Shown: positions 9,809 through 18,466, numbered from the stretch's first letter. The stretch is 58,198 nucleotides of DNA from Luteitalea sp. (GCA_009377495.1 WHTZ01000039.1:1-58198), one strand, 5' to 3'. Translations and numbers: made by a program. Notes: a model not told the origin generated them from the sequence alone.

Positions 9809-10651
9809 ATGGCCCAGTACGACGGATGGAAGCGTTACGTGCCCGTCGCTCTGCGGCGCCGCCGGGCCGCGCGCAAATTGGCCGCGCTCGAAAAGAGGAG
9901 GGGCCAGGCGGCTTCGCCAATCAGCATCGAGGGCCGCGCCATCGCCAAGACGTTCTGGGGCAAGGCCTGGTGCGACAACCTCGAGCGCTATAGTGACTAC
10001 GCGAACCGGCTGCCGCGCGGCCGTACTTACGTCCGCAATGGCTCGGTGATCGACCTGCGGATCGCGCCCGGCGCCGTGTCTGCGTTGGTCAGCGGCTCCG
10101 CCATCTACCGCGTTACCGTGAAGGTTTCGGCTGTCCCGAAAGCCCAATGGCGTGCGATCTGCAAGGACTGCGCGGGCGCCATCGACTCGCTCGTCGAGCT
10201 CTTGCAGGGACGATTCTCGCAAGGTGTGATGGTGCGTCTCTGTCGCGAGAAGACGGGTCTCTTCCCGGCGCCGGCAGACATCACGTTCGCGTGCAGCTGC
10301 CCGGACTGGGCCACGATGTGCAAGCACGTCGCGGCCGTGCTGTACGGCGTCGGCGCGCGCTTGGACGAGGAGCCAGAGCTGTTGTTCGCGCTGCGCAAGG
10401 TCCGCGAGCAGGATCTCATCGCGCGAGCTGGTGAGAGCCTGCCGGAGACGCAGAAAGCACCAGCGGCCGGGAGAGTGCTCGAAACCGGCGACCTGTCCGA
10501 GATCTTCGGCATCGAGATGGCACAGGTCGCGAAGCCGAGCGCACCGGTGCGCCGTAGGTCAGCGGCGGGCGCGGGGAAGACGCGGGGGACGAACTCGACA
10601 AAATCAAAGACGTTGAAAAAATCGTCCAACGGAGTTGCAAGCGACAGATGA
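9809..10651 (+). CDS. SWIM zinc-finger protein
   Basis: This is a 280-residue basic protein. The SWIM zinc site is C162-x-C164-x6-C171-x-H173 (FACSCPDWATMCKHVAAVLYG), fitting CxCx(n)CxH. The N-terminus has the recurrent KTFWGKAWCDNLERYSDYANRLPRGRTYVRNG region of the SNF2-partner SWIM family. The C-terminus is low-complexity, Lys/Ser/Thr-rich. SWIM domains bind DNA or proteins, and the coupling to the helicase (3-nt gap) suggests a shared complex in DNA repair or defence. The following TerB-like gene continues the operon. Confidence 0.9.
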   Translation: MAQYDGWKRYVPVALRRRRAARKLAALEKRRGQAASPISIEGRAIAKTFWGKAWCDNLERYSDYANRLPRGRTYVRNGSVIDLRIAPGAVSALVSGSAIYRVTVKVSAVPKAQWRAICKDCAGAIDSLVELLQGRFSQGVMVRLCREKTGLFPAPADITFACSCPDWATMCKHVAAVLYGVGARLDEEPELLFALRKVREQDLIARAGESLPETQKAPAAGRVLETGDLSEIFGIEMAQVAKPSAPVRRRSAAGAGKTRGTNSTKSKTLKKSSNGVASDR

Positions 10652-10670
10652 TGCGATGATGGAGGAGGAC

Positions 10671-11240
10671 ATGTCGGACAAGGATGCATTCGCCGACCGG
10701 CGCCGGACTCAGGAAGAGGATTATTTTCGTAAGCGCGAGCAGGAGCTCATCGCGAACATGCGTCGGCGTGCCGCGGATGAGGCGAATCGCCAACGCATTA
10801 CGGAGGTGACCGGCATTGCCGACGAAGCGCTTCTCCAGGAGCTGCAGGCCCTTGGCTACACGCCGGAGACGGTGGCGCTGCTCCAGCTCGGACCGCTCGT
10901 CCAGGTTGCCTGGGTCGATGGCGGTGTGTCGGATCGCGAGCGCGACCTGATCGTCGAGGCGGCGCGTTCCCGTGCGATCGAAGAAGGGTCGGAGGCCGAC
11001 CGGCAGCTCGCCGAATGGCTCGCGACGCGGCCATCAGACGAAGCCTTCAGCACGGCGCTTCGCGCGATCAAGGCGATGCTGCAGGGGCGTCCACCCGACG
11101 AGCGCGAAGCGACCCGCCGCGATCTGCTCTCGTCCTGCACGGACATTGCCTCCGCTTCCGGCGGCGTCTTGGGGTTCCGGAAGGTTTCTGAGGAGGAGCG
11201 AGAGCTGTTGGCACGCATTGATCGTGAATTGGAGGACTAA
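10671..11240 (+). CDS. TerB-like (tellurite-resistance/DUF533-type) helical protein
   Basis: This is a 189-residue, all-helical, charged protein. The ATG at 10671 has GGAGG 5 nt upstream; an ATG at 10635 overlapping the SWIM gene is the alternative. Residues 65-140 fit a TerB-like helical bundle (VQVAWVDGGVSDRERDLIVEAA). The N-terminal 50 residues are a charged helix (RRTQEEDYFRKREQELIANM). TerB-like proteins often sit near membrane or nucleic-acid stress systems. Here it is the third gene of the SNF2-SWIM operon, so it is probably an accessory of that system. The stop overlaps the convergent cyclase gene. Confidence 0.7.
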   Translation: MSDKDAFADRRRTQEEDYFRKREQELIANMRRRAADEANRQRITEVTGIADEALLQELQALGYTPETVALLQLGPLVQVAWVDGGVSDRERDLIVEAARSRAIEEGSEADRQLAEWLATRPSDEAFSTALRAIKAMLQGRPPDEREATRRDLLSSCTDIASASGGVLGFRKVSEEERELLARIDRELED

Positions 11241-12139
11241 CGGGGAACTATCGCGACGACACGTGTCGGTCCGCCGGAGCCGCCCTCAATCTTCATGGGC
11301 AGCGCGACGATAACACCACCGGTGACTGGTAGCTCGTCGAGGTTGGCGAGATTCTCCAGATTGAAGATATTGGCCGCCGCGAGCACTCGATGCGCTTCGA
11401 AGGTGGTGCTCACACCTGGATCGATGCTCGCTGTGTCGATGCCCACGCCCGCCACGCCGCGCTCGACGAGCATCGTGGCCGCCTGTTGCGACACGCCAGG
11501 AAAGTGGAACGTACCGGCGTCTTTCGGTGTCTTCGATCCGTAGTAACGCTCCCAATCGGGCCAGCGCGACGACCAGCCGGTGCGGACGATCAGCATCGAC
11601 CCGCGCGGCAGCGCACCGTTCATGCGCTCCCACGTTGTCACATCGTCGGGGTCCAGCGTCGTGTCGGCGATCCTCGCTGATCGCGCACTGATATCGATCA
11701 CCGCCGCGGCCGCCACCAACCGGTCGATGGGAATATCGGTCGCCGTCCATCCCTCCTCGGCAAAATGGATGGGCGCGTCGAGGTGTGTGCCCAGGTGTTC
11801 TGGTGAGGAGAACGCCGCGGCCGCGTACCAAAGACCTTCCTCGTTCATGCCCCACGCTAGACGACGATGCTCGAACGGTGAGCCGGTGGGCCAGTAGAGG
11901 CTCTGTGGCGAGAGGGGATGCGTCAGATCGACGAGACGGATGTCCTCTTCAGTGGCGAGCTGTTGGACGAGGGCTCGCGGCGATGCGGGCGATGCCTCCG
12001 ATGGTTTCGATGAAGGCGTGCGCTCGTCAGCATCGCTCGGCGATCCGCTCCGCTCTGTCTGTGGGCCGCACGCGACGGCGACTGCCAGCGCCGCGAATCC
12101 CAGTAGGTTCGCACGGTTCCAAAAGCGGCCTTGCCTCAT
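11237..12139 (-). CDS. Cyclase-family lipoprotein (kynurenine formamidase-like metal hydrolase)
   Basis: The product has 300 residues. A lipoprotein signal ends at the lipobox AVAC near residue 24, and a Ser/Pro-rich linker follows. The cyclase family (PF04199) motif HLGTHLDAPIHF carries the metal-binding His/Asp residues, with VDLTHPLSP upstream and GVGIDTASIDPG later. Relatives hydrolyse formylkynurenine, isatin or other amides and cyclic substrates. The substrate here is open, but the lipid anchor puts it in the periplasm or outer membrane. ATG 12139 gives the clean signal; another ATG at 12169 is in frame. It is divergent from the secreted hydrolase, and its stop overlaps that of the TerB-like gene. 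Confidence 0.82.
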   Translation of the reverse strand: MRQGRFWNRANLLGFAALAVAVACGPQTERSGSPSDADERTPSSKPSEASPASPRALVQQLATEEDIRLVDLTHPLSPQSLYWPTGSPFEHRRLAWGMNEEGLWYAAAAFSSPEHLGTHLDAPIHFAEEGWTATDIPIDRLVAAAAVIDISARSARIADTTLDPDDVTTWERMNGALPRGSMLIVRTGWSSRWPDWERYYGSKTPKDAGTFHFPGVSQQAATMLVERGVAGVGIDTASIDPGVSTTFEAHRVLAAANIFNLENLANLDELPVTGGVIVALPMKIEGGSGGPTRVVAIVPR

Positions 12140-12202
12140 GTGGTCGCCCCGTTTTCCTGCATTTGTCATAAGCTATACTGGGCCTGAGGAGTAGGAGCAG
12201 CA

Positions 12203-13339
12203 ATGGGTCGAACAGCGCTCGCATGCGTCATCATCGCATTCCTCGTCTCCCTCGGGCTGGCGTCTCCCGCGCGCGCACAAGAGACGGCCGTCCCCGGCAC
12301 GTGCGACGAAGGGCAATTCAGCACCGGCGCGCTGTGGAAGATCTGCGTGCCGGCGGCCGGCTGGAATCACCAGCTTCTCGTCTTCGCGCACGGCTATGTG
12401 CCGAACATCCCAGGTGTCGAGCTAGGATTCTACGACGTTCTGCCCGACGGCACTGAGCTCAGCACGCTCGTCCAGCGCGTAGGCTTTGCGTACGCCACGA
12501 CCAGTTATCGGCAGAACGGTCTGGCCATTCTCGAAGGGCTTGACGACATCCGCGATCTGGTTGAGTTGTTTCGCGAGCGGGCGGGCCAGCCGACTCGAAC
12601 GTACGCGACAGGCGGCTCCGAAGGAGGACTCGTGACGGCGCTACTGGCCGAACGGTCGCCGGATCTCTTCACCGGCGCCTTGGCGGCGTGCGGACCGATT
12701 GGCAGCTTCAGGTTTCAGATCAATTACTTCGTCGATTTCCGCGTCCTCTTCGACTATTTCTTTCCGGGCGTGTTCACGGGATCGCCGATAGACATCTCCG
12801 TCCAGGAGATCAGGGACTGGATCAACGGGTCGCTCCCCGCGCGTATTCGTCGTCGGTTGCTACGAGACCGTGAGCATGCGATCGAGCTGATGCGAACGTC
12901 ACGTGCGCCGCACGATCCGGCCGACTTCGAAACCGTCGTGAGCACCGCGCTATCGATCCTGGAATACAACGTGCTCGCCACCAACGACGCCCGGGCGAAG
13001 CTGGGAGGCAATCCCTTCGGCAATCGATCGCGGTGGTATTCGGGCTCGTCCGATGACCTGCAGCTCAACGTGGCGGTCCGCCGGTTCGCCGCCAATCCAG
13101 CGGCGATCGAGGCTCTTCACCAGTACGACACATCAGGCGATCTCCGCATCCCTCTCATTGCGCTGCACACGACCGGCGACGAGACCGTGCCGTTCACGCA
13201 CGAGGGGCTCTATTCCTTGAAGGAGCGCCCGAGCGGCCGTGGGCGGTTCGTCCTGTTGCCGATCCGCCGTTACGGTCACTGCAACTTCACGGTGCCGGAG
13301 ATCCTGGCTGCGTTCGGCGTCCTGCTCGCGCAGCAATAG
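12203..13339 (+). CDS. Secreted alpha/beta hydrolase
   Basis: This 378-residue protein has a signal peptide ending at ASPARAQ (about residue 26). The alpha/beta-hydrolase fold is marked by the oxyanion region LLVFAHGYVP, the nucleophile elbow G-G-S139-E-G-G, a probable acid D326 in HTTGDETVPF and the catalytic H359 in YGHCNF. The lid region has many aromatic residues (YFVDFRVLFDYFFPGVF). It resembles esterase or peptidase-like secreted hydrolases, with an unknown substrate. It stands alone and is divergent from the cyclase gene across 63 nt. Confidence 0.82.
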   Translation: MGRTALACVIIAFLVSLGLASPARAQETAVPGTCDEGQFSTGALWKICVPAAGWNHQLLVFAHGYVPNIPGVELGFYDVLPDGTELSTLVQRVGFAYATTSYRQNGLAILEGLDDIRDLVELFRERAGQPTRTYATGGSEGGLVTALLAERSPDLFTGALAACGPIGSFRFQINYFVDFRVLFDYFFPGVFTGSPIDISVQEIRDWINGSLPARIRRRLLRDREHAIELMRTSRAPHDPADFETVVSTALSILEYNVLATNDARAKLGGNPFGNRSRWYSGSSDDLQLNVAVRRFAANPAAIEALHQYDTSGDLRIPLIALHTTGDETVPFTHEGLYSLKERPSGRGRFVLLPIRRYGHCNFTVPEILAAFGVLLAQQ

Positions 13340-13443
13340 GCGTTCGCTGAACAGGGCGTCTGCCACTGTTGGCCGTACCTCTGCCGTCTCATCCCCGTTT
13401 GTAGCTCGTCCAGCCCGCCACGAACCCGCCTAGCTCATCAATA

Positions 13444-15003
13444 TTGTGCGTTTTCGCGCCTTCCGGCGTTTTGCACTCGCGGGGAAGGCCTTTGCCTGGT
13501 CATCCGGTCGATCCGGCGGAACGTGCGGCGCGAATCCAGCGCGTGCTCGCGCGCTGCGGCCTAACGGCGAAGCACGTGTCGTCAGCGAGCCAAGAGCCGC
13601 CGTTCAGCCGGAGCCCGTTTCACGCCATTCACCGTCGATTCCTCGCCAAAGTGCGCCAGGGCCTCGAACCGCACGTCTTTCAGCTCGCCACGCTGAGCTT
13701 GATGACCGGGACGCAGTTCGACGAGTGGCTTCGGCTCTTCGGATGCCCGTCTGCGATGGTGCCCTCCTGGCAGATCACGTTGCATGACGCACGAACCGTG
13801 GCGATCTCGTCTGGCATGCACGGCCCATATTTTCAACGTCTTTGGGCCGTTTGGCGAACAGCACCGGCGCCTGCTCGCACGCTGCCCTTCGACGAGTTCG
13901 TCGACGGATTGCCGCCCCTAGGGTCGGTGCTGCCTCCGCGCGACAGCTACCTGTACCTCAAGATAGGGCGCGACGACCGACTCTTACCGTCGCGGTTTGC
14001 GTCGGGAAGCCTGGTGGGTATTGACACGAGCCGCGGCCTGAGCGCCGAAGACGGTCCGGATGAGATCTTCGTTGTCGAGCATCTGTACGGGCTTTCCGTT
14101 TGCCGCGTTGCTGTAGTGGCTCCTGATCGCATCAGGCTCCTCGGCGAGTTTGCGCCGCCATTCCCGTCGCTCTTTGAGCTTGGTAGCGAGGCGGTCGTGC
14201 TCGGCCGCGTTACGGGAGAGCTGCAACCCATCGAGCCCCTGGGCGAGCGACGTCCGCTGCGCCTTCAGCGCCGCCGCCGGCCGTTGGTGAGCGTGATGGC
14301 GACCAATGTCAAGCCACATACATACGTAACGGCGGCGCGCGAACGCACCGGCCTGAGCCTGCGTGAGGCAGCGGCGTTTGCGCGACGGATGGCCGAGCCG
14401 TGTGGGCCTGAGTGCGTGATCTCGGAGGCCACCTTTGGTCGCTATGAGACGCAGGATACGGTTCCGCGACACTTGGCGAAGCTGATGACCCTGACGAGTG
14501 TCTACGCGCTCGATCTCTGGCGCTACCTCGCCTTAGCAGGCATGGTGATGCCGCTCAGCACACGATCGTTCGACGACCGAGCCATGAGTCCCATGCGTCT
14601 CGACTCGGGCCTGTGCGATGCGCTGCGTACGGCGCTCGGCGAGCCACAGTTGGCCATTGACGATATCTACGTCTTCGGGCAGTCGGACGAAGGCTGGCAT
14701 CCCTTGATCACACCGGGCGCCATTCTCGTGCTCGATCGTCGCCGGCGAAGGCTGTGGCGGCGCCGCCGCCGGTCGCGTGCCAGTGCGCAGCGGCCGCTCC
14801 TGCTCGTGCAAGGGACGGATGGCCAGTACATCGCTGGCTACTGCACTGTGCAGGGACAGGAGCTCATCATCGAGTCGCACCCGCTCGTTCCGAGCCGCGT
14901 CGGTCGCGTAGACCTGACCGAGACATTTGTTGTCGGTCGGATCGTGGCGGTGCTGCGACTGCCGCGCAACACGCAGTCGCGCATCCAGACCGCACGCTTT
15001 TGA
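13444..15003 (+). CDS. Large helix-turn-helix regulator-like protein upstream of the lasso genes
   Basis: This open frame of about 519 codons has no ATG near its beginning. TTG 13444 gives the longest form, and TTG 13492, preceded by GGGGAAGG, is an alternative. Residues 25-90 and about 285-365 both look like divergent helix-turn-helix units (the second around RERTGLSLREAAAFARRM). Each is followed by a strand-rich region, so the protein may be an internal duplication. The second strand-rich part (VFGQSDEGWHPLITPGAILVLD) recalls S24/LexA-like sensor folds. It ends 147 nt before the first RRE gene, on the same strand, and may regulate the lasso locus. Family assignment is by eye only. Confidence 0.55.
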   Translation: MCVFAPSGVLHSRGRPLPGHPVDPAERAARIQRVLARCGLTAKHVSSASQEPPFSRSPFHAIHRRFLAKVRQGLEPHVFQLATLSLMTGTQFDEWLRLFGCPSAMVPSWQITLHDARTVAISSGMHGPYFQRLWAVWRTAPAPARTLPFDEFVDGLPPLGSVLPPRDSYLYLKIGRDDRLLPSRFASGSLVGIDTSRGLSAEDGPDEIFVVEHLYGLSVCRVAVVAPDRIRLLGEFAPPFPSLFELGSEAVVLGRVTGELQPIEPLGERRPLRLQRRRRPLVSVMATNVKPHTYVTAARERTGLSLREAAAFARRMAEPCGPECVISEATFGRYETQDTVPRHLAKLMTLTSVYALDLWRYLALAGMVMPLSTRSFDDRAMSPMRLDSGLCDALRTALGEPQLAIDDIYVFGQSDEGWHPLITPGAILVLDRRRRRLWRRRRRSRASAQRPLLLVQGTDGQYIAGYCTVQGQELIIESHPLVPSRVGRVDLTETFVVGRIVAVLRLPRNTQSRIQTARF

Positions 15004-15150
15004 GACGCTCCTGCACAGAAGTCGAGTTCACAGGAACCCCGATTTCGCTGGCGGAATTCGGTTCGAGTGATCCATTTCGAGAAAGCTTGCATGGTGGCCG
15101 TCTGACGTGGGCCGGCCCCGCTACAGTGTGGCCAATTCAGGAGCTGCGAC

Positions 15151-15438
15151 GTGGCAGAGAAGACGAAATGGAGAATTGCGACACACATACGCGCTGCCAC
15201 CACGCCATACGGCGTCGACTTCGTGGATGTGCTCAGCGGCGCTGTGTTGAGCACGGATGTCGTCGGTGCGCGCATCTGGTCGCTGGCTCAACAGGGATGC
15301 GACCTGCCCAGCATCGCGGAGCGACTCTGTGCCGAGACCAACCTGCCCAAGCACGTCGCAGAGTGTTGCGCAGTCGAGCTCATGGTCGGACTCGCGGGGC
15401 GTGGCCTCATCGAGGCTGTGGATCCGCCGGGAACGTGA
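15151..15438 (+). CDS. RiPP recognition element protein 1 (lasso B1, PqqD-like)
   Basis: This is a 95-residue PqqD-like winged-helix protein. The typical RRE pattern is seen in YGVDFVDVLSGAVLSTDVVG followed by ARIWSLAQQG and a C-terminal helix VELMVGLAGRGLIEAV. GTG 15151 is preceded by AGGAG with 7-nt spacing. In lasso pathways B1 binds the YxxPxL-type leader and presents the precursor to the B2 peptidase and the C cyclase. A second RRE gene follows after 3 nt. It is the first clear gene of the B1-B1-B2-C-A run, and it has kept the key fold features. Confidence 0.82.
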   Translation: MAEKTKWRIATHIRAATTPYGVDFVDVLSGAVLSTDVVGARIWSLAQQGCDLPSIAERLCAETNLPKHVAECCAVELMVGLAGRGLIEAVDPPGT

Positions 15439-15441
15439 GAC

Positions 15442-15783
15442 ATGAAGCTTGCGTGGGGGAAGACCAACGCACCGGAGAGCAGCCGAGCCAACCCGGTACC
15501 GCTGCGCGGACAATGCCGGATTTCCGTCAGCGCACGCGCAACCCGGGACGACGGCGGTGGACGAGTCCTGCTGCATGTCGACAACGGGCGAATGTGGGCC
15601 ATCAACCAGATGGGATCGCGAATCTGGGACGGACTCGCTGCGGGCACTGCCCCTGAACAGATCGCCAAGGCTATTGCACGCGAGCAAAGAGTGCCATTGG
15701 AGGGTGTGCAGCGCGACGTCCAGACGTTTCTAGACGAGCTCGAGGCGCGAGATCTCGTGATGGTGTCGCCTCGCAACACATAG
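15442..15783 (+). CDS. RiPP recognition element protein 2 (lasso B1, PqqD-like)
   Basis: This is a 113-residue second RRE. After a ~30-residue lead, the PqqD-like core runs through RVLLHVDNGRMWAINQMGSR, IWDGLAAG and the helix FLDELEARDLV. It is related to, but clearly different from, the preceding RRE. Most lasso loci have only one discrete or fused B1, so two in a row is unusual. One may bind the leader while the other plays a structural or selective role. It lies 3 nt after RRE1 and 8 nt before the B2 gene, so all should be cotranscribed. Confidence 0.82.
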   Translation: MKLAWGKTNAPESSRANPVPLRGQCRISVSARATRDDGGGRVLLHVDNGRMWAINQMGSRIWDGLAAGTAPEQIAKAIAREQRVPLEGVQRDVQTFLDELEARDLVMVSPRNT

Positions 15784-15791
15784 GGGGAAGG

Positions 15792-16259
15792 ATGGAAGCA
15801 ACAGCGGAACGCCCGCCGGACGAGGGGCAGGCAATGGCACTTGCTCGTGTGTCGTCCGCGTCCGAGATCGCGGACGTTTCGCCAACGGCTACGGAGATCA
15901 GACGAGCGTGGATCGCGCTCGTTGTTGTCGACGTCATGTTGTGGACCGGGGGCTTTGCGCGATTGCGGTGGTTCATGGGTCGGCGGGCGGTCGCACCGCG
16001 CAGGCCGGTGCCTGGGGACGTGCAGCGCATCTGCGCGGCAGTGGATCGTGCGTCGCTCGGCTACGTGCGCCAGACGACGTGCATGCAGCGATCTGCTGCT
16101 GCCGCGCGGCTACTGAGGCGGGCAGGCGTGTCTGCCAATGTCGTCGTTGGGTGCAGGCGCCTGCCCTTCTACGCGCATGCGTGGGTCGAAGTGGAGGGCC
16201 AGGTCGTCAATGACAGGCCCACGGTACAAGAACGGTATCCGGAGCTCGAGCGGTTCTGA
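15792..16259 (+). CDS. Lasso peptide B2 leader peptidase (transglutaminase-like)
   Basis: This 155-residue protein has the papain/transglutaminase-like fold of lasso B2 proteases. The catalytic triad is visible as C97 (QTTCMQRSAAAARLL), H129 (FYAHAWVEV) and D141 (VVNDRP). B2 cuts the leader from the precursor when the RRE presents it. A 30-residue N-terminal tail and a helical hydrophobic segment (WIALVVVDVMLWTGGF) precede the core. GGGGGAAGG is close to the ATG. It lies between the RRE pair and the cyclase gene. Confidence 0.88.
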   Translation: MEATAERPPDEGQAMALARVSSASEIADVSPTATEIRRAWIALVVVDVMLWTGGFARLRWFMGRRAVAPRRPVPGDVQRICAAVDRASLGYVRQTTCMQRSAAAARLLRRAGVSANVVVGCRRLPFYAHAWVEVEGQVVNDRPTVQERYPELERF

Positions 16260-16289
16260 GGCCGAACGCGGCCGCGCGAGGGGTCACCC

Positions 16290-18278
16290 ATGAGCGCATT
16301 TGGTGGCATCTACCAGTTCGACGAAACGCCGCTGGACCGGGGCTGGCTTTTAAACCTCGCCTTCGCGCTGGTTGCGCAAGGTCTAGATGGCGGAGACGAG
16401 ATCGTCAGCGACTCGGTGGCGATGGTGTTTCGTGCGCTCACGTTCGATGACATATCCGATCGCGAGCATCAACCCATGCGTGACGGCCGGGGCCGTGTCG
16501 TCACCTTCGACGGACGCCTGGACAACCGGCACGAGCTCCTAGCCCTGGTGGGAGATGGCCTGGGCGCGGACCAGAGCGATGCCGCGATCGTGCTTGCGAT
16601 GCATCGCCGATTCGGTCCCACGTTCGTCGGTCGGTTGCTCGGTGACTTCGCCCTGTGCTTGTGGCACGGCGAGGCGCGTGTGCTGTTCCTCGCACGCGAC
16701 CATATGGGGGTGCGGCCACTCTATTACCACGTCACTCCGCGCCGTGTCGTCTGGGCCACCACGCTCGCGGCGCTGCTCTCTCGCCCAGACGTTCCGCGCG
16801 ACGTCAACGATGACTTCGTGATCCGACTGTTGACGTTCACCCAGGATCCGCGAGACACGCCGTATCGGAACATCGAAGCGGTGCGGCCTGGAGAAGCGGT
16901 GACGATTTCGGCCGGCCACGTTGAACGGAGCGTGTTTTGGAGGCCTGAGCCGCGTCCGCTGCTTCGCTACCGGAGTGACGGCGAGTACGAGGAGCAGTTT
17001 CGGCACCTGTTTGGCGATGCCGTTCGGACACGCCTTCGCTCGAACAGGCGCGTGCTGGCCGAATTGAGTGGGGGCCTGGATAGCTCCTCGATCGTCTGCC
17101 TAGCCGATGACCTGATTGCGCGCAGCACTCCCGTCTGCCGACAAGTCGATACCGTCTCCTGTATACACGACCGGTCGCCGAACTCCGATGAACAGGAGTG
17201 GATTCGAGTCGTCGAGCAGTACCGCGGCAGGGCAGGCCACCACATTCGGGAAAGTGAGCACCCTTGCCTTGCGGCCATCGACGATCGTGATCGACTGGCA
17301 GTCGCCCCCGTTCGCTGCGCGGCGCACTCCTATCGAGCAGCGCTTGTCGAGATTCTTCGACGCTGCGATGCACGCGTGCTGCTCTCGGGCGAAGGGGGTG
17401 ACCAGATCCTCCAAAGCACGCATAACCCACAACCGGAGCTCGCGGACCTGTGGGCTGAGCGCCGGTATTGTCAATTGCAGGCGCGGCTGCGACTCTGGTC
17501 AGCGCGACTCCAGGTACCGTATGCCGCGTTGCTCTGGCGCCGACTGCTCAAGCCATCGCTACCGCCCTGGCTGCGCGAGCACCTGCCTGCCGACAAGCCC
17601 CACCTCATCGCGCCGTGGCTCTCGCCAGCACTGGTCGGGGCGGCACGCTCTCACCGAACTAGCGGTGACAGGACGCGGTTGCTTGATGGACTGCCAAGCC
17701 AACGTGGGCTCGCCGTTAGCCTAACGGACACCGCGACCGCGATTGCGTTGAGCTCCTGGGAGCAGGATGCACGCGTCTATGTCACCTACCCATACCTACA
17801 TCGGCCACTTCTAGAGTTCATGATGGCCGTTCCGTTCGATCAGCGTTTACGGCCCGGTGAGTCTCGTTCGTTGATGCGACGCACGCTGCGGTCCATCTTG
17901 CCGCCACCGACGCTTGCGCGGCGGGGCAAGGGGGACCCGAGCGAGGTGCTGCTGAACGCTATCTCGAGGGAGCATGGCAGGCTCCGCAGACTCTGCACAG
18001 GTTCGCGCGTTGCCCAGCGTGGCTATGTGAACGAGCCCGCCCTACTCGATGCGCTCGATAAAGCTGCTGCAGGATACGTCACGAATACGAGCACGCTGCT
18101 CAACACAATCGCCATCGAGCTGTGGCTGCGCTCTATGGAGGCCCTTGCCGCCCACGGTTCGTGGTCGTCCTTGCCGTCTCGCCCGGCTGTTGAGACGGCA
18201 GTCAGATGCGGAGCAACTCCATCGCCGCTATTCCAGCGCGTGGAGGGTGAGATCACCAGCTCCGTACCCCGCCGGTGA
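16290..18278 (+). CDS. Lasso peptide macrolactam synthetase (C protein, AsnB-like)
   Basis: This 662-residue asparagine-synthetase-like protein has an N-terminal Ntn-type glutaminase fold that lacks the nucleophile Cys2 (it begins MSAFGGIYQF), so it should not hydrolyse glutamine. The ATP pyrophosphatase PP-loop is SGGLDS at residues 260-265, and LLSGEGGDQILQS follows. In lasso pathways this enzyme adenylates the side-chain carboxylate of Asp/Glu 7-9 and closes the ring on the core N-terminus. Its position after B2 and before the precursor gene supports this over true AsnB. The C-terminal ~30 residues are low-complexity. Confidence 0.88.
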   Translation: MSAFGGIYQFDETPLDRGWLLNLAFALVAQGLDGGDEIVSDSVAMVFRALTFDDISDREHQPMRDGRGRVVTFDGRLDNRHELLALVGDGLGADQSDAAIVLAMHRRFGPTFVGRLLGDFALCLWHGEARVLFLARDHMGVRPLYYHVTPRRVVWATTLAALLSRPDVPRDVNDDFVIRLLTFTQDPRDTPYRNIEAVRPGEAVTISAGHVERSVFWRPEPRPLLRYRSDGEYEEQFRHLFGDAVRTRLRSNRRVLAELSGGLDSSSIVCLADDLIARSTPVCRQVDTVSCIHDRSPNSDEQEWIRVVEQYRGRAGHHIRESEHPCLAAIDDRDRLAVAPVRCAAHSYRAALVEILRRCDARVLLSGEGGDQILQSTHNPQPELADLWAERRYCQLQARLRLWSARLQVPYAALLWRRLLKPSLPPWLREHLPADKPHLIAPWLSPALVGAARSHRTSGDRTRLLDGLPSQRGLAVSLTDTATAIALSSWEQDARVYVTYPYLHRPLLEFMMAVPFDQRLRPGESRSLMRRTLRSILPPPTLARRGKGDPSEVLLNAISREHGRLRRLCTGSRVAQRGYVNEPALLDALDKAAAGYVTNTSTLLNTIAIELWLRSMEALAAHGSWSSLPSRPAVETAVRCGATPSPLFQRVEGEITSSVPRR

Positions 18279-18310
18279 GCGGGAATTGGTCGTCGAGAGG
18301 AGAACCAGTC

Positions 18311-18448
18311 ATGTACGAAGCACCAACAATTGTCGAGCTCAACGTCGCCGAAGCTGTGGTGCTTGGTGAGCTTACACCACCGCGGCGTGACTCCCAGATG
18401 GAGATCACCTACTTTGAGGAGGGCAGCGTGCTGGACACCGACGAGTAG
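18311..18448 (+). CDS. Candidate lasso peptide precursor (A)
   Basis: This 45-codon gene starts at ATG 18311 (GGAGA upstream, 10-nt spacing) and ends at TAG 18446. The leader begins with Y2-E-A-P5-T-I, matching the YxxPxL-like motif bound by lasso RREs. A reasonable core is residues 19-45: G19-E-L-T-P-P-R-R-D27 would close a nine-residue ring (G1 to D9). An acidic tail with aromatic Y34-F35 plugs follows; the acidic tail recalls paeninodin-type precursors. The usual Thr at leader position -2 is missing (V17). An alternative core starting at F35 satisfies that rule but would be only 11 residues. Position and leader make the assignment likely; the exact core is inference. Confidence 0.7.
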   Translation: MYEAPTIVELNVAEAVVLGELTPPRRDSQMEITYFEEGSVLDTDE

Positions 18449-18466
18449 TGTCGCGACGTTCGTTGT

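Noticed and set aside
14754..15656. Long plus-strand open frame overlapping the regulator end and the RREs, containing a lasso-like GTPISLAE segment
   Set aside because: It overlaps well-supported genes, has no stop near the segment and has Arg-rich, non-protein-like composition.
18413..18445. Alternative core of the precursor beginning at F35 with an eight-residue ring
   Set aside because: It would satisfy Thr at -2 but leaves an 11-residue peptide with a three-residue tail, too short to thread.
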